Source: Leptospiraceae bacterium
GTDB taxonomy: Bacteria; Spirochaetota; Leptospiria; Turneriellales; Turneriellaceae
NCBI GenBank assembly: GCA_016788945.1
Contig: JAEUSA010000249.1
Coordinates: 1 to 6,141 of the forward strand
Direction: 5' to 3'
DNA length: 6,141 bases
In this document: piece after piece, positions 1-5,601 of the stretch
Numbering within the stretch: position 1 is the stretch's first letter
How the letters are laid out: every line of letters begins with the position of its first letter
Position numbers and translations under genes: made by a program
The notes under the pieces: model-generated
What the model was told of the DNA's origin: nothing
Seen by the model: only the letters and a program-made list of their open reading frames with translations
Database searches by the model: none

Positions 1-3
1 GAA

Positions 4-819
4 CTATTTCTCGATGTTGTCTTTCTTGAAAAGTGAAGGGTCGAGCCGCGCCGTCTTGTCGATAGAAAAAAACTCGAGTGTACTTACCGTACCGCGGCTG
101 ACATCGGCCATGTCCCAACGAATCGGGTATTCGATTTGCCGTGTGCTGTTCTTGTCTTCTTTGACGGTGATATTGCCGTAGGTAAAGGTCAGAGTCTTCA
201 TGAGCACCATCGCCGAGTCATAATAGTCAATCCGCTTTACGCGATTGTCCTTTTTCGGGTCAACGAGCACGAGCAATTTGCCATAGTGCCCTTTGTCGAG
301 CGGCAGGTTTTCAATGATCGTAAATTCGCCTTCGTCGTTTTTTTCCGTGCCTTTGATTTTCTGCTGGTAGTTATCGATGAACGAAGCATTGCCGATGTCG
401 AGGTAGGCAAAACCCGAACCCAGCACGTTCTCAAAGCGGTCGAGATACTTTTTGTGAAACAGGCGTTTGTCATGTGTCATGTACGCATAGATATTCTGGC
501 CTTGGTCGTTGTAGAGTAATTTGAGCACAGTGCCGCGCGTCATCGAATCGAACACGTAAAAACTCGCATTCTGCTTCTGATAGAGCGATGCTTTGTAGAC
601 CACCGATTTGCCTTCACGCGTGGTAATCGTTAGCTGCAGCTTCTGATGCCCTTCGGCAAATTGCAGTTGCTGGAAAACGCGATCCATGATTTCAAACGCG
701 GTACCACCGATACCCGTCTTGCCGCCGCCCCCGCTGCCGGCCTGTGCCCACACGGCGGGCAGCAAGGCCAGAGACAGGCCAAAAGCAACTGCGTAAAATC
801 TGATCGCGCCGCGTTTCAT
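4..819 (-). CDS. Exported LolA-like, outer membrane lipoprotein-sorting family protein
   Basis: A 271-residue protein. Residues 1-27 form a Sec signal peptide: basic MKRGAIR, a hydrophobic stretch, then VWAQA with likely cleavage after residue 25 or 27. There is no lipobox cysteine, so the mature protein should be soluble in the periplasm. A Gly-rich linker follows (28-39). The rest fits the 'outer membrane lipoprotein-sorting protein' family (LolA_like, PF17131 type): an early beta region with LLYNDQGQNIYAYM (101-114), the hallmark-like GSGFAYLDI (134-142), YGKLLVLVD (179-187), RIDYYD (196-201) followed by KTLTF, and a C-terminal DPSLF (260-264). These family members are thought to bind lipid or lipoprotein inside a half-open barrel, often beside RND/MMPL transporters; no transporter is visible here. 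The ATG at 819 was chosen because it directly precedes the signal peptide. The frame stays open upstream to 915, but that part lies inside greA and would bury the signal peptide. The start is one base after the greA stop, with only a weak AGGA upstream, so translation is probably coupled to greA. The family call comes from motif recall, not alignment. Confidence 0.88.
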   Translation of the reverse strand: MKRGAIRFYAVAFGLSLALLPAVWAQAGSGGGGKTGIGGTAFEIMDRVFQQLQFAEGHQKLQLTITTREGKSVVYKASLYQKQNASFYVFDSMTRGTVLKLLYNDQGQNIYAYMTHDKRLFHKKYLDRFENVLGSGFAYLDIGNASFIDNYQQKIKGTEKNDEGEFTIIENLPLDKGHYGKLLVLVDPKKDNRVKRIDYYDSAMVLMKTLTFTYGNITVKEDKNSTRQIEYPIRWDMADVSRGTVSTLEFFSIDKTARLDPSLFKKDNIEK

Positions 820-820
820 A

Positions 821-3586
821 TCAGATAAGGTGTCCTGTCTGATCGATCGCCTTTTCGATGCCGATGACTTCGAGTTTTTGCGCATTGAAGGTAGCAGTTG
901 CACCTTTTTTTGCACCCATCAGCACTTTGCCGAGTGGCGATTTGTAAGAGATAATGCCCTTGTCGACATCTGCATCCCACTGGTCCATAATCGAATAGAC
1001 GAAAATATCGCCGGTCGCCGAATCGCGCAGCTTCACGCGGGCGCCTATGCTGATCTGGTTCGTGTCGATATCATCTGCCGTGAGCTGTTGTACCGCTTTG
1101 ATATCGGCTTCAAGCTGCGTGACAGCGGCCTGCAAAATCGTCTGGTTTTCGAGCGCCGCCTTGTATTCTGCGTTTTCGCGCAGGTCACCTTTTTCCTGTG
1201 CGAGGCCGATCTCTTCAGAGTTCTTGGGAATCTCGATGTTGATGAGGTGGTCGAGGCGCACTTTCATTGCACCGATCGCATCGGCGCTCGCCACAGTGCC
1301 ACCGCTCTTTTCGAGGCGGGCGGCAAGCGTTTCTGTCTGTTCGTTGATTTCGTGCTCGTCTGCTTCGACGATGAACGCTTCAGGATTAATTTCACGCATC
1401 TGCGAGACAATCTGAATTTTTTCGCCGTCATTGAAGAACGGAACGTCTTTGAGCAGGGCTGAGAAGCGCCGTACTGAGTCTTTTGCCTCACGCGTGATCA
1501 GTTCGATCAGTTCATCTTTGCCTTGGCCGAAGAAAATATCGCGCACGCTGTTGCGCAGCTTCGAACCTTTGGGTTCGATCTTCGGTATCGATTTCATCAT
1601 ACGGAAAAGACCCAACAGCACTTCTTGAGTCTGACCCGCGGGCAGGCTGAATTGCCCGCCGATCACCGATTTGATCGTCCACAGGAACACTTCAGCGTTG
1701 TCTTTGATGTCTTTTTTGAGCCGGTTCACGAATTCAGCGATTTCTTCGTTGGCGTTTGCCGACAAAAGGTCGCCCATAATCGTCTTGTGCAACTTCACCG
1801 GCGTTTCAAACAGCATTTCGAGATAGATACGTTTCCAATCGCTGTGGTGGCGCTTGGAGAACTTCAGCGCGTGACGCTTGAGCTCGCTCTGGCGTATTTC
1901 TTCGATCAGTTCAGAGAGATCTGCCGGGGTGCGGCCTTGGAATGCGTGAATGATTTCGGCCTGTTGTTCTTTCGAGAACAGCGGCTCGTCGTCTGCCAGT
2001 GCCTCGGTTGCCATCTCAAGCAGCCACAAGCTTTTTAGCCGCGTGTTGGCGTCGAGGCTCTTTAGGGTCTCACGGAAGTGGGGTGCGATGAATTCAATAG
2101 CTTCGAGGTTTTCTTCAGGTGCCTTGAGCACATCGATGAATGCCTGTACGCGGTCTTCAAAACCCTGCGCTGCCTGAAATTTTTCAATCGCCGATTCAGA
2201 CAAGGTGATCGGTGTTTCATGCAGCTCGATCATATCTTTTTTCTGTGCTGAAATACCGATCAGTGCGTCTTTCATGAGCTCAGGGCGCACTTTGCCCCAC
2301 CACTTTGACCACTGCGACAGGGGTACATATTTTTCGGTCAGTTCGGTTTTAATGTCTGACAGCGAAAGTTTACCGCCGAACGATTGCAGCAGAATTTTGA
2401 AAAATGCGGTGATGTCATCTTTGAAAAGTTTCGCCATCTCTTCGGGTTTTTCAAACTGCATAACCCAGAAGTGTTCTTCACGCAACGGTTTCAGAGATTT
2501 CAGCGCCATCTGGATATCCATCTTATGCGCTTTTTTGTCTTTAAAGTCGATGACCATTTCTGCAGTGTTCAGATCGACAATTTTACCGACGCCCCAGCTG
2601 CGGTGGAATACGTAATTGCCTTTGTCAAAGACGATGTTTGTTTCAAAGTTCAGAATCGACGAGGTCAGGCTCTTGCGCGTATCAAGCAGGCCTGAATACT
2701 TGATGAAGTCTTCAAGCAGCGAGTGGGATTTATATTTTTCGCGGTACGTGCGTATCAGCTCGTTTTTGAAGCGAACATAATTCGGATTATATTCAAGAAT
2801 TTTCTTACTGAGCAGCATGACCTTGTCATGGTCTTCTTTCTTAATGAAATAATTCGCCAGCAGAACATAGAGCTCGGCGATCATTTCGCGCTGGCGGTGA
2901 CCCGACAGAATGCGTTCGATCTTTTTGTAAAAGTTAAAATCGTCGGGCAGAAGTTCGATCAGGCGGTTCCAAGTGGTCTTGAGCTTCTCGAACTGTAAAT
3001 TGCGCGCAAAAGCTTCGGCCGCCTGCTTGTAGAACTGAATGCCCTTTTCGAGGTCTTCGTTGATAATAGCGTCGGCGTATTTGAGCGCAACATCGGGATT
3101 CTTACGGTCGAGTACCGCAAGTTGCTCGAGAACGGGAATTGCTTCTTTATGTTTGCCTAATTTTTCGAGCGCGTTTGCGCGCGCGCGCAGTATCGTACGC
3201 GTCTTGGTAACGGCGAGCATCTTTTCTGACAGATAGTCAACGACCGCCCACTTTGAAGCTTCTTGAAACTGGTCGAGCAGGGTTTTCAGGTGTATGATTT
3301 CATCGGGAATATTCTTCTCGAGCGCCATCATGCCGAGAAAGTAGTGCGCCGCGATCGATTGGTCGTATTCTGCAAGGTGCGTCAGCGATTCGCTGCGCAG
3401 CAGATCTTGTTTATTCTGCTTCTTGACTTCGTCAAAAATCTGTTCGAGTATTTTGAAACGGGAAATGCTGACATCTTTTGCCGACAGGCGGGTCCACTTT
3501 TCTTCGTTAAACTGGCTCTGAATGCGGGCTTCAAGGGTTTCGGTCTCGTTCGGTTTTTGTTCGACTGCTGTTTCCGTTTCGCTCAT
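821..3586 (-). CDS. greA: Transcription elongation (transcript cleavage) factor GreA with long N-terminal TPR-like and Tudor/CarD-like extension
   Basis: A 921-residue cytoplasmic protein. The C-terminal ~155 residues are a complete GreA. A coiled coil spans about 766-836, with the tip motif GDLRENAEY at 800-808, where D801 and E804 match the acidic pair (D41/E44 in E. coli) that stimulates RNA polymerase to cut backtracked RNA. An FKBP-like domain follows (about 844-912) with SPLGKVLMG at 883-891. The first ~760 residues are an extension: TPR-like helical pairs (about 40-290, clearest around EKLGKHKEAIPVLEQL at 141-156), then a small beta domain at 319-368 (YVFHRSWGVGKIVDL and an acidic/basic strand pattern) resembling the Tudor-like fold of CarD, then a helical region with a WSKWWGKVRPEL motif (426-437). 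Long GreA proteins of about this size occur in spirochaetes, and shorter extended ones in chlamydiae; the role of the extension is not settled. The ATG at 3586 was chosen because GGAG lies 6 bases upstream. The frame is open back to an ATG at 3694, but that start lies inside a terminator hairpin and lacks a ribosome site. First gene of a unit with the LolA-like gene. Confidence 0.95.
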   Translation of the reverse strand: MSETETAVEQKPNETETLEARIQSQFNEEKWTRLSAKDVSISRFKILEQIFDEVKKQNKQDLLRSESLTHLAEYDQSIAAHYFLGMMALEKNIPDEIIHLKTLLDQFQEASKWAVVDYLSEKMLAVTKTRTILRARANALEKLGKHKEAIPVLEQLAVLDRKNPDVALKYADAIINEDLEKGIQFYKQAAEAFARNLQFEKLKTTWNRLIELLPDDFNFYKKIERILSGHRQREMIAELYVLLANYFIKKEDHDKVMLLSKKILEYNPNYVRFKNELIRTYREKYKSHSLLEDFIKYSGLLDTRKSLTSSILNFETNIVFDKGNYVFHRSWGVGKIVDLNTAEMVIDFKDKKAHKMDIQMALKSLKPLREEHFWVMQFEKPEEMAKLFKDDITAFFKILLQSFGGKLSLSDIKTELTEKYVPLSQWSKWWGKVRPELMKDALIGISAQKKDMIELHETPITLSESAIEKFQAAQGFEDRVQAFIDVLKAPEENLEAIEFIAPHFRETLKSLDANTRLKSLWLLEMATEALADDEPLFSKEQQAEIIHAFQGRTPADLSELIEEIRQSELKRHALKFSKRHHSDWKRIYLEMLFETPVKLHKTIMGDLLSANANEEIAEFVNRLKKDIKDNAEVFLWTIKSVIGGQFSLPAGQTQEVLLGLFRMMKSIPKIEPKGSKLRNSVRDIFFGQGKDELIELITREAKDSVRRFSALLKDVPFFNDGEKIQIVSQMREINPEAFIVEADEHEINEQTETLAARLEKSGGTVASADAIGAMKVRLDHLINIEIPKNSEEIGLAQEKGDLRENAEYKAALENQTILQAAVTQLEADIKAVQQLTADDIDTNQISIGARVKLRDSATGDIFVYSIMDQWDADVDKGIISYKSPLGKVLMGAKKGATATFNAQKLEVIGIEKAIDQTGHLI

Positions 3587-3589
3587 CTT

Positions 3590-3596
3590 ATCTCCG
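3590..3596 (-). promoter_or_regulatory. Ribosome binding site deciding the greA start
   Basis: On the minus strand AACGGAGATAAG immediately precedes the ATG at 3586, a well-placed Shine-Dalgarno core (GGAG) with about six bases of spacing. It is the only good ribosome site in the open frame that extends upstream to 3694, so it fixes the greA start at MSETETAVEQ. Confidence 0.75.
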
Positions 3597-3647
3597 TTTT
3601 TGAAGTACGCATTCGTGTGTGCCGCAGCTGCGCCATACCCGGTGCGC

Positions 3648-3669
3648 TGCCCACCGTTCAAAGTGGGCA
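3648..3669 (-). repeat. Second hairpin in the greA leader
   Basis: A perfect 7-base inverted repeat, TGCCCAC at 3648-3654 and GTGGGCA at 3663-3669, with an 8-base loop. In the greA transcript it would fold directly after the terminator U-tract and about 60 bases before the greA ATG. It has no T-run of its own on either strand, so it is not a terminator. Its 5' arm on the transcript can also pair with the 5' arm of the preceding terminator hairpin (AGTGGCAT with ATGCCCACT, one bulge). That pairing arises only after polymerase has passed the U-tract, so it cannot act as a classical antiterminator. Confidence 0.5.
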
Positions 3670-3670
3670 T

Positions 3671-3697
3671 AAAAAAAGCAGTAGCAAATGCCACTGC
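3671..3697 (-). terminator. Intrinsic terminator oriented toward and upstream of greA (leader terminator)
   Basis: Read on the minus strand: GCAGTGGC, loop ATTT, GCTACTGC, then seven T. The stem is 8 base pairs with one G-U wobble and the U-tract (3677-3671) follows at once, the textbook form of a Rho-independent terminator. On the plus strand the hairpin is preceded by A's and not followed by T's, so it works only leftward. No minus-strand gene lies between it and the divergent dppA-like gene, so it has no obvious gene to end. It lies about 85-110 bases upstream of the greA start and would cut short any transcript begun further right. E. coli greA has a comparable leader terminator that yields short GraL RNAs. 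A link to that mechanism is inference. Confidence 0.7.
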
Positions 3698-3702
3698 TTG
3701 CA

Positions 3703-3733
3703 GTTAAAGAAGTGTTTCAGGACAACTCGTCAA
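3703..3733 (-). promoter_or_regulatory. Weak candidate promoter for greA leader RNA
   Basis: On the minus strand TTGACG (3733-3728) is a five-of-six match to a sigma-70 -35 box. The best -10 near it is TTTAAC (3708-3703), four of six, but the spacer is 19 bases, longer than ideal. Transcription would begin near the right foot of the leader terminator, giving a very short RNA unless polymerase reads through into greA. Spacers of 16-18 give poor -10 boxes, so this is only a candidate. Confidence 0.25.
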
Positions 3734-3741
3734 GGAGATTT

Positions 3742-3780
3742 GGGGCTGCGCAGCCTCCTCTGCACCCCGATTACGGGGCC
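3742..3780. repeat. Overlapping G/C-rich inverted repeats in the divergent intergenic region
   Basis: Two strong palindromes sit side by side: GGCTGCGCAGCC (3744-3755, perfect) and CCCCG-ATTA-CGGGG (3765-3778). The GGGG at 3742-3745 can instead pair with the CCCC at 3765-3768, so the structures are mutually exclusive. They lie between the divergent greA and dppA-like genes. If dppA is transcribed from upstream of 3740 they would be in its mRNA leader; otherwise they may be a protein-binding site or part of a dispersed repeat. No T-run follows on either strand, so they are not intrinsic terminators. Confidence 0.5.
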
Positions 3781-3839
3781 TTCATTTGGTAGTCTGTTTC
3801 TGCGTGACAGCCACGCGCATCGATAGGGCACGATCTGCG

Positions 3840-4760
3840 ATGCGAAAAATCGCCCAAAACGCGCTGTGGCTGACTTTACTGGTTTTGTGCGCGCTTCCCA
3901 TGGCATCCGCTAGGCCGCTTTCGGCCCAGCAAAAAAGCCTGCGTGTCTACATTTCTGTCGATATGGAGGGCATTACCGGTGTCGTCAATGCCGCACAACT
4001 GTCCCCCGGCGAGTTTGAGTATGAAAAATTCCGCCGCCTGATGACCGCCGAGGCCAATGCCTGTATTGAAGGCGCCTTTCAGGCAGGTGCCACGCAAATC
4101 ACGGTTTCCGACTCTCACGGCAACGGCTTATCGCTATTGCCCGAAGAATTAAACCCGAGGGCAAAGCTCATTCGTTCGTGGCCGCGTCCCTTGGCTATGG
4201 TCGAGGGCATTCAGGCGGGTTATGATGCACTGATCCTGATCGGTTACCATGCCTCGATCGGTACCCCCGGGGCGGTGCGTGCGCATACCATGTCATCCAA
4301 GCGATTCTATGGCATGCGGTTAAATGGGCAGCATGCGAGCGAAGCGATGCTCAGCGCCGCGGTCGCAGGCCACTTTGGTGTACCCGTTGTGATGGTTACT
4401 GGTGATGATAAAACCGTCGAAGAGGTGAAGCGGACGATCGATGAAAAAATTGTCGGCGTGGCCGTTAAACGCGCGATCGGCTATCATGCTGCAGAGAATA
4501 TGTCGCCGCAAGCGGCGCGCGTTTTGATTACTGCGGCGACGAAACAGGCGTTGCAGCAGCTACCGGCGTTTAAGCCATATGTTCTGGCAAAACCTGTTAA
4601 AATAGAGATTGCGTTCAAAAATATGCTCAACGCCGAAATTCTCTCGCTGCTGCCGGGCATCGAGCGCGTCGACGGTTCAACCATACGCTTTACCGGAAAA
4701 GACGCAGTCGAAGCCATGCGCTTCGTTGAATTCGTGGGGCAATACAGCAATGCCGACTAA
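3840..4760 (+). CDS. M55 family D-aminopeptidase (DppA-type), predicted exported
   Basis: A 306-residue metallopeptidase of the DppA family, which removes N-terminal D-amino acids from short peptides, typically D-Ala-type peptides from cell wall turnover. All catalytic landmarks of Bacillus subtilis DppA can be matched: D41 and E43 in SVDMEGITG (39-47), H93 in SDSHGN (90-95), H137 in GYHASIGTPG (135-144), the catalytic histidine H149 in AHTMS (148-152) and E168 in HASEAML (165-171). LPGIERVDGSTIRF (271-284) is the usual C-terminal segment. Unlike B. subtilis DppA, which is cytoplasmic and lacks this leader, residues 1-24 here form a signal peptide (MRKIAQ, a hydrophobic core, then MASA before RP). 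The protein should therefore act in the periplasm, where peptidoglycan peptides are released. The ATG at 3840 was chosen because it begins the signal peptide. An in-frame TTG at 3786 would add 18 unlikely residues. The only ribosome-site-like sequence is AGGG at 3825-3828, 11 bases away. Divergent from greA. Substrate is inferred from family only. Confidence 0.92.
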   Translation: MRKIAQNALWLTLLVLCALPMASARPLSAQQKSLRVYISVDMEGITGVVNAAQLSPGEFEYEKFRRLMTAEANACIEGAFQAGATQITVSDSHGNGLSLLPEELNPRAKLIRSWPRPLAMVEGIQAGYDALILIGYHASIGTPGAVRAHTMSSKRFYGMRLNGQHASEAMLSAAVAGHFGVPVVMVTGDDKTVEEVKRTIDEKIVGVAVKRAIGYHAAENMSPQAARVLITAATKQALQQLPAFKPYVLAKPVKIEIAFKNMLNAEILSLLPGIERVDGSTIRFTGKDAVEAMRFVEFVGQYSNAD

Positions 4761-4767
4761 TTTTTTT
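4734..4767 (+). terminator. Possible weak terminator overlapping the dppA-like stop codon
   Basis: Seven T's (4761-4767) follow the TAA stop directly. Upstream, GGCA (4738-4741) pairs with TGCC (4751-4754) across a 9-base loop, and GT/AC (4734-4735 with 4756-4757) can extend the stem past a small internal loop. The stem is short and three bases separate it from the T-run, so termination here may be inefficient, leaving read-through into the hemolysin III gene 41 bases downstream. Confidence 0.3.
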
Positions 4768-4801
4768 GCAACCTTGCACTGAGTTCTGCATCCTATAGTT
4801 A

Positions 4802-5542
4802 TTGAAATCTCGAACTAAGCGAAAAGCCCCCGCCGCGAAAAAACGCACGACGCCGCGCGTGCAGCGGCAGGTGCCACGCCCGCTGCTCATTCAGCGCAAA
4901 AAGCAGCGTCACTCACGCTTCCGCAGCGCGATGCGCCATGAAATCGCAAACATGCTGACACACGGCATCGGTCTCGGGCTTGCCGTTGCCGGCACGGCCT
5001 TTCTGGTGCCGCGGGCCGTTGCGCTGCATGACGGCTTTCGTGTTGTCAGTTACAGTATCTTCGGTGCTTCGATGGTGTTTCTCTACCTTGCGTCGAGTCT
5101 CTACCACGCGCTGTGGCATCCCCAAATCAAAAAAATTATGCGCCGGCTCGATCACGGCGCGATCTTCTTTGCCATTGCCGGTACCTACACACCGATTCTG
5201 CTGGTTACTCTGCGCGGCCCGCTCGGTTGGACATTTTTTGGAATCGTCTGGGGGCTTGCCGTGTTAGGCATCGCGTTCAAGATGATCTACGGTCACCGCT
5301 ATGAAGCGGTTTCCCTTACAGCCTATATACTGATGGGTTGGCTCGTGGTCTTCATGATAAAACCGGTCTATGTGGCTCTCTCTGGCGCCGGCCTTTGGCT
5401 GCTCCTCGCGGGTGGCATTTCCTATACCGCAGGGACTATCTTCTACGCAATGCCCCGGCTGCCATACCACCATATGATCTGGCATCTGTTTGTCTTGGGC
5501 GGCAGTGTCTGCCATTTCCTGTGCATCTACCTCTATGTATAG
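4802..5542 (+). CDS. Hemolysin III / PAQR family integral membrane protein
   Basis: A 246-residue inner membrane protein of the hemolysin III (YqfA, PAQR, PF03006) family. From residue 46 on it follows E. coli YqfA closely: HEIANMLTHGIG (46-57), ASSLYHALWHP (97-107), LDHGAIFFAIAGTYTPILL (116-134), GWL (179-181) and PYHHMIWHLFVLGGSVCHF (221-239). Seven hydrophobic helices can be drawn. Candidate metal-site residues by analogy with PAQR receptors are H102, D117, H224 and H228. The family name comes from haemolysis assays; the natural role is unsettled, with membrane homeostasis or hydrolase activity proposed. The start is uncertain. An in-frame stop at 4796-4798 rules out anything upstream of the TTG at 4802. 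The first 43 residues are very basic (many Lys/Arg) and their codons from about the ninth show the same G/C third-position bias as the rest, so I favour the TTG. The ATG at 4931 would give a 203-residue core. Neither has a clear ribosome site. Convergent with the next gene. Confidence 0.9.
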   Translation: MKSRTKRKAPAAKKRTTPRVQRQVPRPLLIQRKKQRHSRFRSAMRHEIANMLTHGIGLGLAVAGTAFLVPRAVALHDGFRVVSYSIFGASMVFLYLASSLYHALWHPQIKKIMRRLDHGAIFFAIAGTYTPILLVTLRGPLGWTFFGIVWGLAVLGIAFKMIYGHRYEAVSLTAYILMGWLVVFMIKPVYVALSGAGLWLLLAGGISYTAGTIFYAMPRLPYHHMIWHLFVLGGSVCHFLCIYLYV

Positions 5543-5545
5543 TTA

Positions 5546-5590
5546 TGCCCGAATACATGGTGAGGCGTAGCCTCACAATGTATTCGGGCG
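5546..5590. repeat. Near-perfect long hairpin between convergent genes
   Basis: Two 19-base arms (5548-5566 and 5570-5588) are reverse complements apart from one mismatch (position 5559 against 5577), around a GTA loop. One more G-C pair and a T-G wobble extend it to 5546 and 5590. The outer stem is CCCGAATACAT with ATGTATTCGGG and the inner stem GTGAGGC with GCCTCAC. It starts 4 bases after the hemolysin III stop and ends 12 bases before the stop of the convergent gene, filling the gap. Neither strand has a T-run beyond it, so it is not a standard intrinsic terminator. It could still stabilise 3' ends, block read-through, or be a copy of a dispersed palindromic repeat. Confidence 0.75.
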
Positions 5591-5601
5591 AACTTCTCCG
5601 T

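Noticed and set aside
820..915. N-terminal extension of the LolA-like protein to the ATG at 915.
   Set aside because: It would overlap the end of greA by about 95 bases and place 32 polar residues before an obvious signal peptide.
830..2998. Several long plus-strand open frames (up to 210 codons) opposite greA.
   Set aside because: They are antisense to a strongly supported coding sequence, have low-complexity hydrophobic or Ser-rich translations and no recognisable domains or ribosome sites.
3177..3188. (GC)6 alternating run in greA.
   Set aside because: It encodes Arg-Ala-Arg-Ala in a continuous frame and is short enough to arise from codon bias; there is no sign of a frameshift.
3623..3632. 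CGCAGCTGCG palindrome in the greA leader.
   Set aside because: A 10-base palindrome without loop or T-run is common in G/C-rich sequence; I could not tie it to any function.
3587..3694. In-frame N-terminal extension of greA starting at ATG 3694 or ATG 3670.
   Set aside because: The first ATG lies within the terminator hairpin and the second directly after its T-run. Neither has a ribosome site, while GGAG precedes the ATG at 3586.
4774..4799. TTGCAC and TATAGT as a promoter for the hemolysin III gene.
   Set aside because: The -10 is good, but the spacer is only 14 bases. The other -35-like TTGCAA gives a 22-base spacer, and the predicted start would fall after the TTG codon.
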